Part shown: positions 57,946-64,000 of the stretch, piece by piece
How the letters are laid out: every line of letters starts with the position of its first letter
Numbering within the stretch: position 1 is the first letter of the stretch
Assembly: GCF_900112355.1 (NCBI RefSeq)
Contig: NZ_FOLM01000013.1
Span: forward strand, 1 to 64,000
Length of the DNA: 64,000 nt
Direction: 5' to 3'
Source of the DNA: Streptomyces aidingensis
GTDB lineage: Bacteria > Actinomycetota > Actinomycetes > Streptomycetales > Streptomycetaceae
Position numbers and translations under genes: made by a program
Notes under the pieces: generated by a model
Told to the model about the DNA's origin: nothing
Database searches by the model: none
Seen by the model: only the letters and a program-made list of their open reading frames with translations

Positions 57946-59367
57946 TCACCGGCCGGGGAGGCGGTACTCGGTGGGGATCACCGGTTCGCCGGCCGAGAGC
58001 TGGGTGGCGGAAAGCGGCAGCGCGGCCCGTGCCCGCCGGTGCCGTTCCCGCGCCGCGCGCAGCGGCTCGCGCCCGGTGACCGCCCCGTCCCGGATCAGCT
58101 CCACCTGGAGCAGATGGCCCGCCAGCTCCGGCTCCACCGGACCGGTGCCGATCACCTCCGCCTCGGCGATCCCCTCGGCGTCCGGCCGCCGGGCCGCCCA
58201 CTTGGCCCCGCCGAGGGTCCGCTTGCCGCCCGGCGAGAGCTTGGAGACCGGTTCCAGCGGCGCGTCCGGTCCCTCGCCGCGCGCCCGGGCCACCAGCTTG
58301 TACACCATGGAGCAGGTCGGGTGTCCGCTGCCGGTGACCACCCGGGTGCCCACGCCGTAGGCGTCCACCGGCGCCGCGGCCAGCGAGGCGATCGCGTATT
58401 CGTCCAGGTCGCTGGTGACCACGATCCGGGTGTCCGGCGCGCCCAGCTCGTCCAGTTGCCTGCGCACCCGGTGCGCCACCAGCAGCAGATCGCCGGAGTC
58501 GATGCGCACCGCGCCCAGCTCCGGCCCGGCCAGCGCCACCGCGGCGCGCACCGCCTCGGCGATGTCGTAGGTGTCCACCAGCAGGGTGGTGCCCCGGCCC
58601 AGGGATTCGATCTGCGCGGTGAACGCGTCCCGCTCGGTGTCGTGCAGCAGGGTGAAGGCGTGCGCGCTGGTGCCGGCGGTGGGGATGTCGTAGCGGAAGC
58701 CGGCGGCCAGGTCGGAGGTGGCGTCGAAGCCGCCGAGGTAGGCGGCCCGGGAAGCGGCCACCGCGGCCAGCTCGTGGGTGCGGCGGGCGCCCATCTCCAT
58801 CAGCGGGCGCCCGCCGGCGGCCACCGCCATCCGGGAGGCCGCCGCGGCGACCGCCGAGTCGTGGTTGAGGATGGACAGGATCACCGTCTCCAGCAGCACG
58901 CATTCGGCGAAGCCGCCCTCCACCCGCAGCACCGGGGAGCCGGGGAAGTAGACCTCGCCCTCCGGATAGCCGGTGACGCTGCCGGTGAAGCGGTAGTCCG
59001 CCAGCCAGCGCAGGGTGGGCTCGTCCACCACCCGGCGGGCGCGCAGGAAGCCCAGCAGTCCGGGGTCGAACCGGAAGTTCTCGATGGCGTCCAGCACCCG
59101 GCCGGTGCCGGCCAGCACGCCGTAGCGGCGGCCGGGCGGCAGGGAGCGGGTGAAGACCTCGAAGACGGTGCGGCGGTGGGCGGTGCCGGCCCGCAGCGCG
59201 GCCTGCACCATGGTCAGCTCGTAATGGTCGGTGAACAGCGCGGTGGACGGCACGTCCAGCGGCAGGCCCGGCAGCCGGCCGTCGGCCCGGGCGCGGGCCG
59301 TGACGGTGCCGGCGGTGTGCTGTGCGGTCTGCTGCGCGGTCTGCTGTGCGGCGGGTTCCCCGTGCAT
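57946..59367 (-). CDS. pncB: Nicotinate phosphoribosyltransferase
   Basis: A 473-residue enzyme joining nicotinate and PRPP. Landmarks are ALFTDHYELTMVQAALRAG, FEVFTRSLPPGRRYGV, GARRTHELAAVAASRAAYLGGFDATSD, LVDTYD, VRIDSGDL and VTSDLDEYAI. ATG 59367 follows GAGAGGGG. A 36-bp triple repeat (59315-59350) encodes an AQQTAQQTAQHT stretch in the N-terminus. With pncA it forms the nicotinamide salvage route to NAD. Confidence 0.95.
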   Translation of the reverse strand: MHGEPAAQQTAQQTAQHTAGTVTARARADGRLPGLPLDVPSTALFTDHYELTMVQAALRAGTAHRRTVFEVFTRSLPPGRRYGVLAGTGRVLDAIENFRFDPGLLGFLRARRVVDEPTLRWLADYRFTGSVTGYPEGEVYFPGSPVLRVEGGFAECVLLETVILSILNHDSAVAAAASRMAVAAGGRPLMEMGARRTHELAAVAASRAAYLGGFDATSDLAAGFRYDIPTAGTSAHAFTLLHDTERDAFTAQIESLGRGTTLLVDTYDIAEAVRAAVALAGPELGAVRIDSGDLLLVAHRVRRQLDELGAPDTRIVVTSDLDEYAIASLAAAPVDAYGVGTRVVTGSGHPTCSMVYKLVARARGEGPDAPLEPVSKLSPGGKRTLGGAKWAARRPDAEGIAEAEVIGTGPVEPELAGHLLQVELIRDGAVTGREPLRAARERHRRARAALPLSATQLSAGEPVIPTEYRLPGR

Positions 59368-59398
59368 CTCCCCATCCCCTCTCGCGGTGGACGGCACC

Positions 59399-59404
59399 AG
59401 CCTA
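59399..59404 (-). promoter_or_regulatory. -10 hexamer TAGGCT for pncB
   Basis: Minus-strand TAGGCT would start transcription near 59392, 25 nt ahead of ATG 59367, leaving room for the GAGAGGGG ribosome site. Confidence 0.5.
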
Positions 59405-59546
59405 ACCCACATCTCGTCACTCTGACGATATTGGTCGGGGGTGTGCGTTTTCGCATGGGCGGCCGGTGGATGGCAGCATGGAGGGAGCGGGTGGTGCAGG
59501 CTGCCGTGGGATCATGACCGGACACCGACCGGACGATGGGGTTGTC

Positions 59547-59849
59547 GTGAGTTCCGTTCCCCTCGAAATCGAGCGCACCGAGTCCGAGGAGGCGCCCGTC
59601 GAGGTGCCGTCCCCGGATGTCCCCTGGGTCACGGTGGTGCACAACGACCCCGTGAATCTGATGAGTTATGTGACGTATGTCTTCCAGGCGTACTTCGGGT
59701 ATCCGCGGGACAAGGCGAGGCGCCTGATGCTGGACGTGCACCACAAGGGCCGCGCCATCGTCTCCAGCGGCAGCCGTGAGGAGATGGAGCGCGACGTGCA
59801 GGCGATGCACGGCTACGGCCTGTGGGCGACCCTTCAGCAGGACCGCTGA
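59547..59849 (+). CDS. clpS: ATP-dependent Clp protease adaptor ClpS
   Basis: A 100-residue ClpS. The N-terminal arm is followed by WVTVVHNDPVNLMSYVTYVFQAYFGYPRDKARRLMLDVHHKGRAIVSSGSREEMERDVQAMHGYGLWATLQ. The Asn-Asp of the N-degron pocket (HNDPVNLM) and the conserved His of DVHHKG are present. It delivers N-end-rule substrates to ClpAP/ClpCP. GTG 59547 or ATG 59514 may be the start. The next gene overlaps its stop by one base (TGATG). Confidence 0.93.
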   Translation: MSSVPLEIERTESEEAPVEVPSPDVPWVTVVHNDPVNLMSYVTYVFQAYFGYPRDKARRLMLDVHHKGRAIVSSGSREEMERDVQAMHGYGLWATLQQDR

Positions 59850-60454
59850 TGGCGGCGTACTTCGAGCGGGCGGGCGGCGCGGCCGGCGGCGCGGCGATCG
59901 TGCTGGACCCGATGGAGATCTCCATTCTGCGCAGCCTGGCCACCCAGCTTCTGGAGCTGATCGGGCCGGGGGAGGAGCCGGAGAACGGCTCGGGCGATCC
60001 GCTGGACGCGCTGTTCGCCGAGGGGCCCAGCAAGGCGCCGGACGACCCGGCGCTGGCCCGGCTGTTCCCGGACGCCTACCGGGGGCCCGGCGAGCCGGAG
60101 CAGGACGCGGCGGGCAAGGAGCAGTCCGCGGAGTTCCGCCGCTTCACCGAGGGGGAGCTGCGCTCGCGCAAGCGCGCGGACATCCTCGCCCTGGTCCGCA
60201 CGCTGGACGCGGCCACCTCGGCCGCGGACGGGGAGGGCGTGGTGCTCACCCTGGAGCCGGCCCAGTCCCGGCAGTGGCTGGGCGCGCTCAACGATCTGCG
60301 GCTCGCCATTGCCGTAAGGCTGGACATCGACGACGAACAGCGCGCGGATCAACTCTTCGAACTTCCTGACGATCACCCGGCCAAACCACTGGTGATGGCC
60401 TATCTCTGGCTGGGGGCACTTCAGGAGTCATTGCTGGAAACGCTCCTGTCCTGA
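59849..60454 (+). CDS. DUF2017 family protein
   Basis: A 201-residue actinobacterial protein, regularly found right after clpS. It starts AAYFERAGGAAGGAAIVLDPMEISILRSLATQLLELIG and ends RLDIDDEQRADQLFELPDDHPAKPLVMAYLWLGALQESLLETLL. The tight clpS coupling suggests a proteolysis-related role, but no activity is known. Confidence 0.88.
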   Translation: MAAYFERAGGAAGGAAIVLDPMEISILRSLATQLLELIGPGEEPENGSGDPLDALFAEGPSKAPDDPALARLFPDAYRGPGEPEQDAAGKEQSAEFRRFTEGELRSRKRADILALVRTLDAATSAADGEGVVLTLEPAQSRQWLGALNDLRLAIAVRLDIDDEQRADQLFELPDDHPAKPLVMAYLWLGALQESLLETLLS

Positions 60455-60489
60455 TTTCCCCGCGTTGCCGGAACGTAAAAGTATTTCCC

Positions 60490-60510
60490 GTTATGGTAAC
60501 TCTCTGTAAC
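60490..60510 (+). promoter_or_regulatory. Tandem GTAAC repeats 10 bp apart
   Basis: GTAAC at 60496-60500 and 60506-60510 are one helical turn apart, typical of OmpR-family response regulators. GTTA-TGG-TAAC (60490-60500) is also a small palindrome. Another GTAAC lies at 60587-60591. The site is in the AT-rich 315-bp gap before the alanine symporter. Confidence 0.45.
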
Positions 60511-60527
60511 ATTTCGCGTCCGATAAG

Positions 60528-60567
60528 CGGACAAAGCATCTGCCCGTAGTGGGTATGTGTCCGTTTT
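60528..60567 (+). terminator. Hairpin with T4 tail after DUF2017
   Basis: CGGACA (60528-60533) pairs with TGTCCG (60558-60563), followed by TTTT; TGCCC/GGGTA pairs inside. It is likely the clpS-DUF2017 terminator, with a symporter-leader role possible. The rest of 60455-60769 contains no gene. Confidence 0.5.
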
Positions 60568-60769
60568 AGGGAGGATGTGCGCACCGGTAACACGACCGTT
60601 ATCCGAACGTGTGACATGTGCCACTCATAAATTGTTGCTCAGCGTGGTAGGAACTGGCATCCGAATGTTTCACCGGGACAAGTCCCTGTTCCCGGCGGCC
60701 GACCGGAATCACCGCACAGCCGGAAAGGGCCGCAATCTCATTCGTCCCCGCTACCCCTGAGGTACATCG

Positions 60770-62329
60770 ATGGCAGACAGCACCTGGGCCGATACGGTCG
60801 CAGAGAACATCAACAACGCGGTAGACAGGCCGGTCGGCTGGATCTACGACGTGGTCTTCTGGAGTTTCGAGGCCGGCGGCGCGACGATCATGCCGATCGT
60901 GCTGTGGCTGGTGATCGCGGGCCTCGCCTTCTCGGCCTACTTCGGCCTGGCACAGGTCCGCCATTTCCGGACCGCACTCAAGATCGTCCGCGGCCGGTAC
61001 GACGATCCGAGGGACCCCGGAGAGGTCAGCCACTTCCAGGCGCTGACCTCGGCCGTCTCCGGCACCGTCGGCCTGGGCAACATCGCCGGTGTGGCCATCG
61101 CCATCTCCATCGGCGGCCCCGGCGCCACCTTCTGGATGATCCTGTGCGGCCTGCTCGGCATGGCCACCAAGTTCGTCGAGTGCACCCTGGGCGTGAAATA
61201 CCGCGAGGTGCACGAGGACGGCACCGTCTCCGGCGGCCCCATGCACTATCTGCGCAAGGGCTTCGCCGAGCTGGGCAAGCCCATGACCGGCAAGATCCTG
61301 GCCGGCCTGTCCGCCGTCTTCGTGCTGTTCTTCGGCTACTTCGGCGGCAACCTCTTCCAGGTCAACCAGTCGCTGGAACAGGTCTCCACCCAGATCGGCG
61401 ACGGTGACGGCTTCTTCGCCGGCAACCTGGGCGCCATCATCTACGGCCTGGTCATCGCCACGCTCTGCGCCCTGGTGATCATCGGCGGCATGAAGTCCAT
61501 CGGCTCCACCACCGCCCGGCTGGTGCCCGGCATGGCGATCATGTACGTGACCGCCTGTCTGCTGGTGATCGTGTTCAACGTCACCGAGGTGCCCGCGGCG
61601 ATCGGCACCATCGTCACCGAGGCGTTCGCCCCCGAAGGCGTGGCCGGCGGTGTGCTCGGCGCCCTGATCGTCGGCTTCCAGCGGGCCGCCTTCTCCAACG
61701 AGGCGGGCGTCGGCTCCGCCCCGATCGCGCACTCCGCGGTGAAGACCAAGCGCCCGGCCACCGAGGGCCTGGTCGCCATGCTGGAGCCGTTCGTGGACAC
61801 CGTGGTCATCTGCAGCATGACCGCGCTCACCATCGTGGTGGCCAACGGCGAGCTCTACCAGGCCCGCCGGGCCGGCGACGACTCCATCAACGGCATCGCC
61901 ATCACCTCGGACGCCTTCGAGACCGCGCTGCCGTGGTTCCCGTGGCTGCTCACCATGGCCGTGGTGCTGTTCGCCTTCTCCACCCTCATCACCTGGGGCT
62001 ACTACAGCCAGAAGTGCTGGACGCACCTGTTCGGCCGCAGCCGGACCAGCGAGCTGGTGTTCAAGGTGAGCTGGTGCGCGGTGGCCGTGATCGGTGCCCT
62101 GCTGCCGCTGATGCGGCTGGTGGACGCGGCCGACGCGTTCCTGTTCCTGGCCGCGGTCGCCAACATCATCGGCCTGTACTTCCTGGCCCCGGTGGTCAAG
62201 CGGGAGCTGGAGCGGGTGCTGGACTACATCCGCCGCAAGGACGCGGGCCAGAGCGACGAGGAGATCGAGGCCGCGGAGGCCGCCGCGGTGGCCGGCGGCC
62301 CGTCCGCCAAGGTGATCTCCGCCGACTGA
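60770..62329 (+). CDS. Sodium:alanine/glycine symporter (AGCS family)
   Basis: A 519-residue membrane protein with about ten helices. Diagnostic segments are FQALTSAVSGTVGLGNIAGVAIAISIGGPGATFWMIL, YREVHEDGTVSGGPMHYL and FQRAAFSNEAGVGSAPIAHSAVKTKRPATEGLVAMLEPFVDT. It imports alanine or glycine with Na+. GAGG lies 8-9 nt before ATG 60770. The C-terminal tail is acidic and Ala-rich. No glycine riboswitch is visible upstream. Confidence 0.93.
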   Translation: MADSTWADTVAENINNAVDRPVGWIYDVVFWSFEAGGATIMPIVLWLVIAGLAFSAYFGLAQVRHFRTALKIVRGRYDDPRDPGEVSHFQALTSAVSGTVGLGNIAGVAIAISIGGPGATFWMILCGLLGMATKFVECTLGVKYREVHEDGTVSGGPMHYLRKGFAELGKPMTGKILAGLSAVFVLFFGYFGGNLFQVNQSLEQVSTQIGDGDGFFAGNLGAIIYGLVIATLCALVIIGGMKSIGSTTARLVPGMAIMYVTACLLVIVFNVTEVPAAIGTIVTEAFAPEGVAGGVLGALIVGFQRAAFSNEAGVGSAPIAHSAVKTKRPATEGLVAMLEPFVDTVVICSMTALTIVVANGELYQARRAGDDSINGIAITSDAFETALPWFPWLLTMAVVLFAFSTLITWGYYSQKCWTHLFGRSRTSELVFKVSWCAVAVIGALLPLMRLVDAADAFLFLAAVANIIGLYFLAPVVKRELERVLDYIRRKDAGQSDEEIEAAEAAAVAGGPSAKVISAD

Positions 62330-62364
62330 CCGGGTGCATCCGCCGCTCCGGCGGGACGCGCGGC

Positions 62365-62406
62365 GGTGGCGTGTCCGGTTCCTTCCGGGGAACCGGGCAC
62401 GCCACC
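62365..62406 (+). terminator. 18-bp terminator after the symporter
   Basis: 62365-62382 pairs with 62389-62406 with a single T-G wobble and a TTCCGG loop. Confidence 0.85.
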
Positions 62407-62426
62407 GGGCGTTTTCCGGTCTGACT

Positions 62427-62432
62427 TATCCT
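62427..62432 (+). promoter_or_regulatory. -10 hexamer TATCCT, leaderless mec transcript
   Basis: TATCCT ends 7 nt before ATG 62440. Confidence 0.5.
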
Positions 62433-62439
62433 GGCGCGC

Positions 62440-62871
62440 ATGCTGACCATCACCCAGGAGCTGCACGACAGAATCGTGGCCCACGCCCGCCAGGACCACC
62501 CGGACGAGGCGTGCGGAGTCATCGCCGGCCCGGCCGGCAGCGACCGCCCCGAGCGCTTCATCCCCATGCTCAACGCGGCCCGTTCCCCCACGTTCTACGA
62601 GTTCGACTCCGGTGATCTGCTCAGGCTCTACCGGGAGATGGACGACCGGGACGAGGAGCCGGTGGTCATCTACCACTCGCACACCGCCACCGAGGCCTAC
62701 CCCTCGCGCACCGACATCTCCTACGCCAACGAGCCGGGCGCCCACTATGTGCTGGTCTCCACCGCCGAATGCGGCAACGACGAAGGGCCGGTCTCCTTCC
62801 GTTCGTTCCGCATCGTGGACGGCGAAGTGAGCGAGGAGGAGGTCCGGATCGTTCCGGCCTCCGGGTCGTGA
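62440..62871 (+). CDS. mec: JAMM/MPN metalloprotease of the CysO pathway (Mec)
   Basis: A 143-residue JAB1/MPN protein. The zinc site is Glu in DEACGVIAG and HSHTATEAYPSRTDISYA (HxH-x7-S-x2-D). In M. tuberculosis the homologue releases cysteine from the CysO-cysteine adduct. cysO and cysM follow after a leader-peptide gene. Confidence 0.92.
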   Translation: MLTITQELHDRIVAHARQDHPDEACGVIAGPAGSDRPERFIPMLNAARSPTFYEFDSGDLLRLYREMDDRDEEPVVIYHSHTATEAYPSRTDISYANEPGAHYVLVSTAECGNDEGPVSFRSFRIVDGEVSEEEVRIVPASGS

Positions 62872-62936
62872 CCGGAATATGGGACGAGATCGTCCGATCC
62901 CCGGGACGGACTTCCGAAGGGGCCACCGGGAATCGT

Positions 62937-62942
62937 TACGAT
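62937..62942 (+). promoter_or_regulatory. -10 hexamer TACGAT for the leader peptide and cysO-cysM
   Basis: TACGAT ends 6 nt before ATG 62949, so the leader peptide would be translated from a leaderless mRNA. Confidence 0.5.
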
Positions 62943-62948
62943 GTGGGC

Positions 62949-63068
62949 ATGGTTTCCCACGACGTGAGAAGTGAGCCGCCGAGCCTGCTGCTCGTGGCGC
63001 GCCTGCACGTCGATCTGTGCCGCCTCGCCAGCGCCATCTGTCTGCGCCGCGCGGACGCGTCGGCCTGA
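62949..63068 (+). CDS. Putative Cys-containing leader peptide ahead of cysO-cysM
   Basis: A 39-residue peptide of the Streptomyces type with the core RLHVDLCRLASAIC, found upstream of sulfur and cysteine genes. Two Cys codons (TGC, TGT) and several Arg codons lie in the conserved part. It ends 106 bp before cysO. Slow decoding of Cys could alter the folding of the downstream mRNA and couple cysO-cysM expression to cysteine supply; this is inferred from its content and position. Confidence 0.75.
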   Translation: MVSHDVRSEPPSLLLVARLHVDLCRLASAICLRRADASA

Positions 63069-63174
63069 CCGACGGGCGGGCCGCCGTGCCCGCCTGCCGC
63101 ACCGCTCGCCGCACCGCCGCTCGCCGCCGATTCCCGCCCCTCCCGCGTCACCGGATACCCACTGGAGCATGTCC

Positions 63175-63453
63175 ATGGCCATCGAGGTCCGCATCCCGAC
63201 CATCCTCCGCAGCTACACCGACCAGCAGAAGTCCGTCGAAGGCAACGGCGGGACCCTGGCCGAACTCTTCACCGACCTGGACGCCAGCTTCCCCGGCATC
63301 CGGGAACGGCTGGTGGACGGCGGCGAACTGCGCCGCTTCGTCAACGTCTACCTCAACGACGAGGACGTGCGCTTCCTGGAGGGCATCGACACCAGGCTGC
63401 GGGACGGCGACAGCGTCACCATCCTGCCGGCCGTGGCCGGGGGAATGCGCTGA
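63175..63453 (+). CDS. cysO: CysO, ThiS/MoaD-like sulfur carrier protein
   Basis: A 92-residue ubiquitin-fold sulfur carrier: AIEVRIPTILRSYTDQQKSVEGNGGTLAELFTDLDASFPGIRERL and VNVYLNDEDVRFLEGIDTRLRDGDSVTILPAVAGG, then Met-Arg. The GG becomes a thiocarboxylate that CysM uses to make cysteine. Here two residues (MR) follow GG, so a protease must trim them first; Mec is the natural candidate. GGAG 7 nt upstream favours ATG 63175. The stop overlaps the cysM start (TGATG). Confidence 0.92.
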   Translation: MAIEVRIPTILRSYTDQQKSVEGNGGTLAELFTDLDASFPGIRERLVDGGELRRFVNVYLNDEDVRFLEGIDTRLRDGDSVTILPAVAGGMR

Positions 63454-64000
63454 TGCGCTTCGACTCCCCGCTCGCCGCGGTGGGCAACACCCCGCTGGTC
63501 CGGCTGGTGCGGCTGTCCCCCTCGGACGAGGTGCGCATCTGGGCCAAGCTGGAGGACCGCAACCCGACCGGCTCCATCAAGGACCGCCCGGCCCTGCACA
63601 TGATCGAGCAGGCCGAGAAGGACGGCCGGCTCACCCCGGGCTGCACCATCCTGGAGCCGACCTCCGGCAACACCGGCATCTCGCTGGCCATGGCCGCCCG
63701 GCTCAAGGGCTACCGGATGGTCTGCGTGATGCCCGAGAACACCTCGCGGGAGCGGCGCGAACTGCTCGCCATGTGGGGCGCGGAGATCATCCCCTCCCCG
63801 GCGGCCGGGGGTTCCAACACCGCCGTGCGGATGGCCAAGGAACTGGCCGCCGAGCACCCCGACTGGGTGATGCTGTACCAGTACGGCAACCCCGACAACG
63901 CGGGCGCCCACTACTCCACCACCGGGCCGGAGATCCTCGCCGACCTGCCCTCCGTCACCCACTTCGTGGCCGGCCTCGGCACCACCGGCACCCTGATGGG
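63453..64000 (+). CDS. cysM: CysM, CysO-dependent cysteine synthase (3' truncated by the window)
   Basis: The first 182 residues of a PLP enzyme that makes cysteine from O-phosphoserine (or O-acetylserine) and CysO thiocarboxylate. The PLP Lys is in TGSIKDRPA, the substrate loop is EPTSGNTGISLAMAA, and the phosphate-binding region begins GLGTTGTLMG at the edge. ATG 63453 overlaps the cysO stop by one base. The gene continues beyond 64000. Confidence 0.95.
   Translation, partial: MRFDSPLAAVGNTPLVRLVRLSPSDEVRIWAKLEDRNPTGSIKDRPALHMIEQAEKDGRLTPGCTILEPTSGNTGISLAMAARLKGYRMVCVMPENTSRERRELLAMWGAEIIPSPAAGGSNTAVRMAKELAAEHPDWVMLYQYGNPDNAGAHYSTTGPEILADLPSVTHFVAGLGTTGTLM

Noticed and set aside
60600..60625. 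CRP-like site GTGAC...GCCAC
   Set aside because: The half-sites are separated by 4 rather than 6 bases, so it does not fit the Streptomyces Crp pattern.
60455..60769. Possible glycine riboswitch before the alanine/glycine symporter
   Set aside because: Such riboswitches often precede this family, but the conserved GGAGAG / CTCTCAGG / GACCGGGG blocks are absent.
1..64000. CRISPR arrays, insertion sequences or tRNA genes
   Set aside because: No regularly spaced repeats, transposase frames, or cloverleaf with TTCGANTC arm (other than tmRNA) were found by eye.

Overview
The window comes from a high-GC actinomycete, almost certainly a Streptomyces or close relative. The evidence is very high third-position GC, many GTG/TTG starts, an SsgA-like sporulation protein, DUF397/DUF5753 and TrmB-LuxR regulators, an LAxTG (class E sortase) wall protein, the nitrate regulator NnaR beside NarK, and the CysO-Mec-CysM cysteine module. 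From memory, the core genes follow the order of the S. coelicolor block that runs from ftsE down to cysM, with accessory DNA inserted between ssrA and narK.

1-5200 is core: the end of a wall-anchored protein, ftsE-ftsX, an S41 protease, smpB and ssrA (tmRNA) with a very strong terminator. 5400-6800 holds an HTH-less DUF5753 gene with a DUF397 partner and a glyoxalase-fold protein.

6863-19385 is the most distinctive part. A tightly overlapping minus-strand operon (three GT2 glycosyltransferases, a flippase-like membrane protein, a class III aminotransferase, an epimerase, a UbiA/DPPR-synthase-like prenyltransferase, a membrane EEP hydrolase and an aldo/keto reductase) faces a MocR regulator with two TTA codons. 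Next to the regulator is a second EEP protein that has lost two catalytic Asp residues. I read this as a lipid-linked, probably amino-sugar-modified, glycan or glycolipid pathway.

19500-29030 has a penicillin-binding protein, an MFS/LysR pair, two duplicated TrmB-LuxR regulators, a 56-residue exported peptide, an ATP-grasp ligase and a DUF1015-like protein. The last three could form a small peptide or amino-acid modification system.

29236-38983 is core again: narK with a GlnR box, nnaR, a HelD-type RNA polymerase-associated helicase, a probable small RNA, zinc-ribbon genes, malic enzyme, HU, YqgE and DUF3039. 39200-40030 carries decayed remains of a sugar ABC transporter operon. 40280-44996 is a three-subunit molybdenum hydroxylase, followed by an MFS exporter, an RHH/Doc toxin-antitoxin pair, a DEAD/DEAH helicase, an IclR regulator and an S16-type secreted protease.

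51178-64000 contains hpd and its divergent AsnC regulator, ssgG, two RDD membrane proteins, pncA and pncB (NAD salvage), clpS, DUF2017, an alanine/glycine symporter, and finally mec, a Cys-containing leader peptide, cysO and the start of cysM. Many genes begin 6-9 nt after a TANNNT hexamer, suggesting frequent leaderless transcription.
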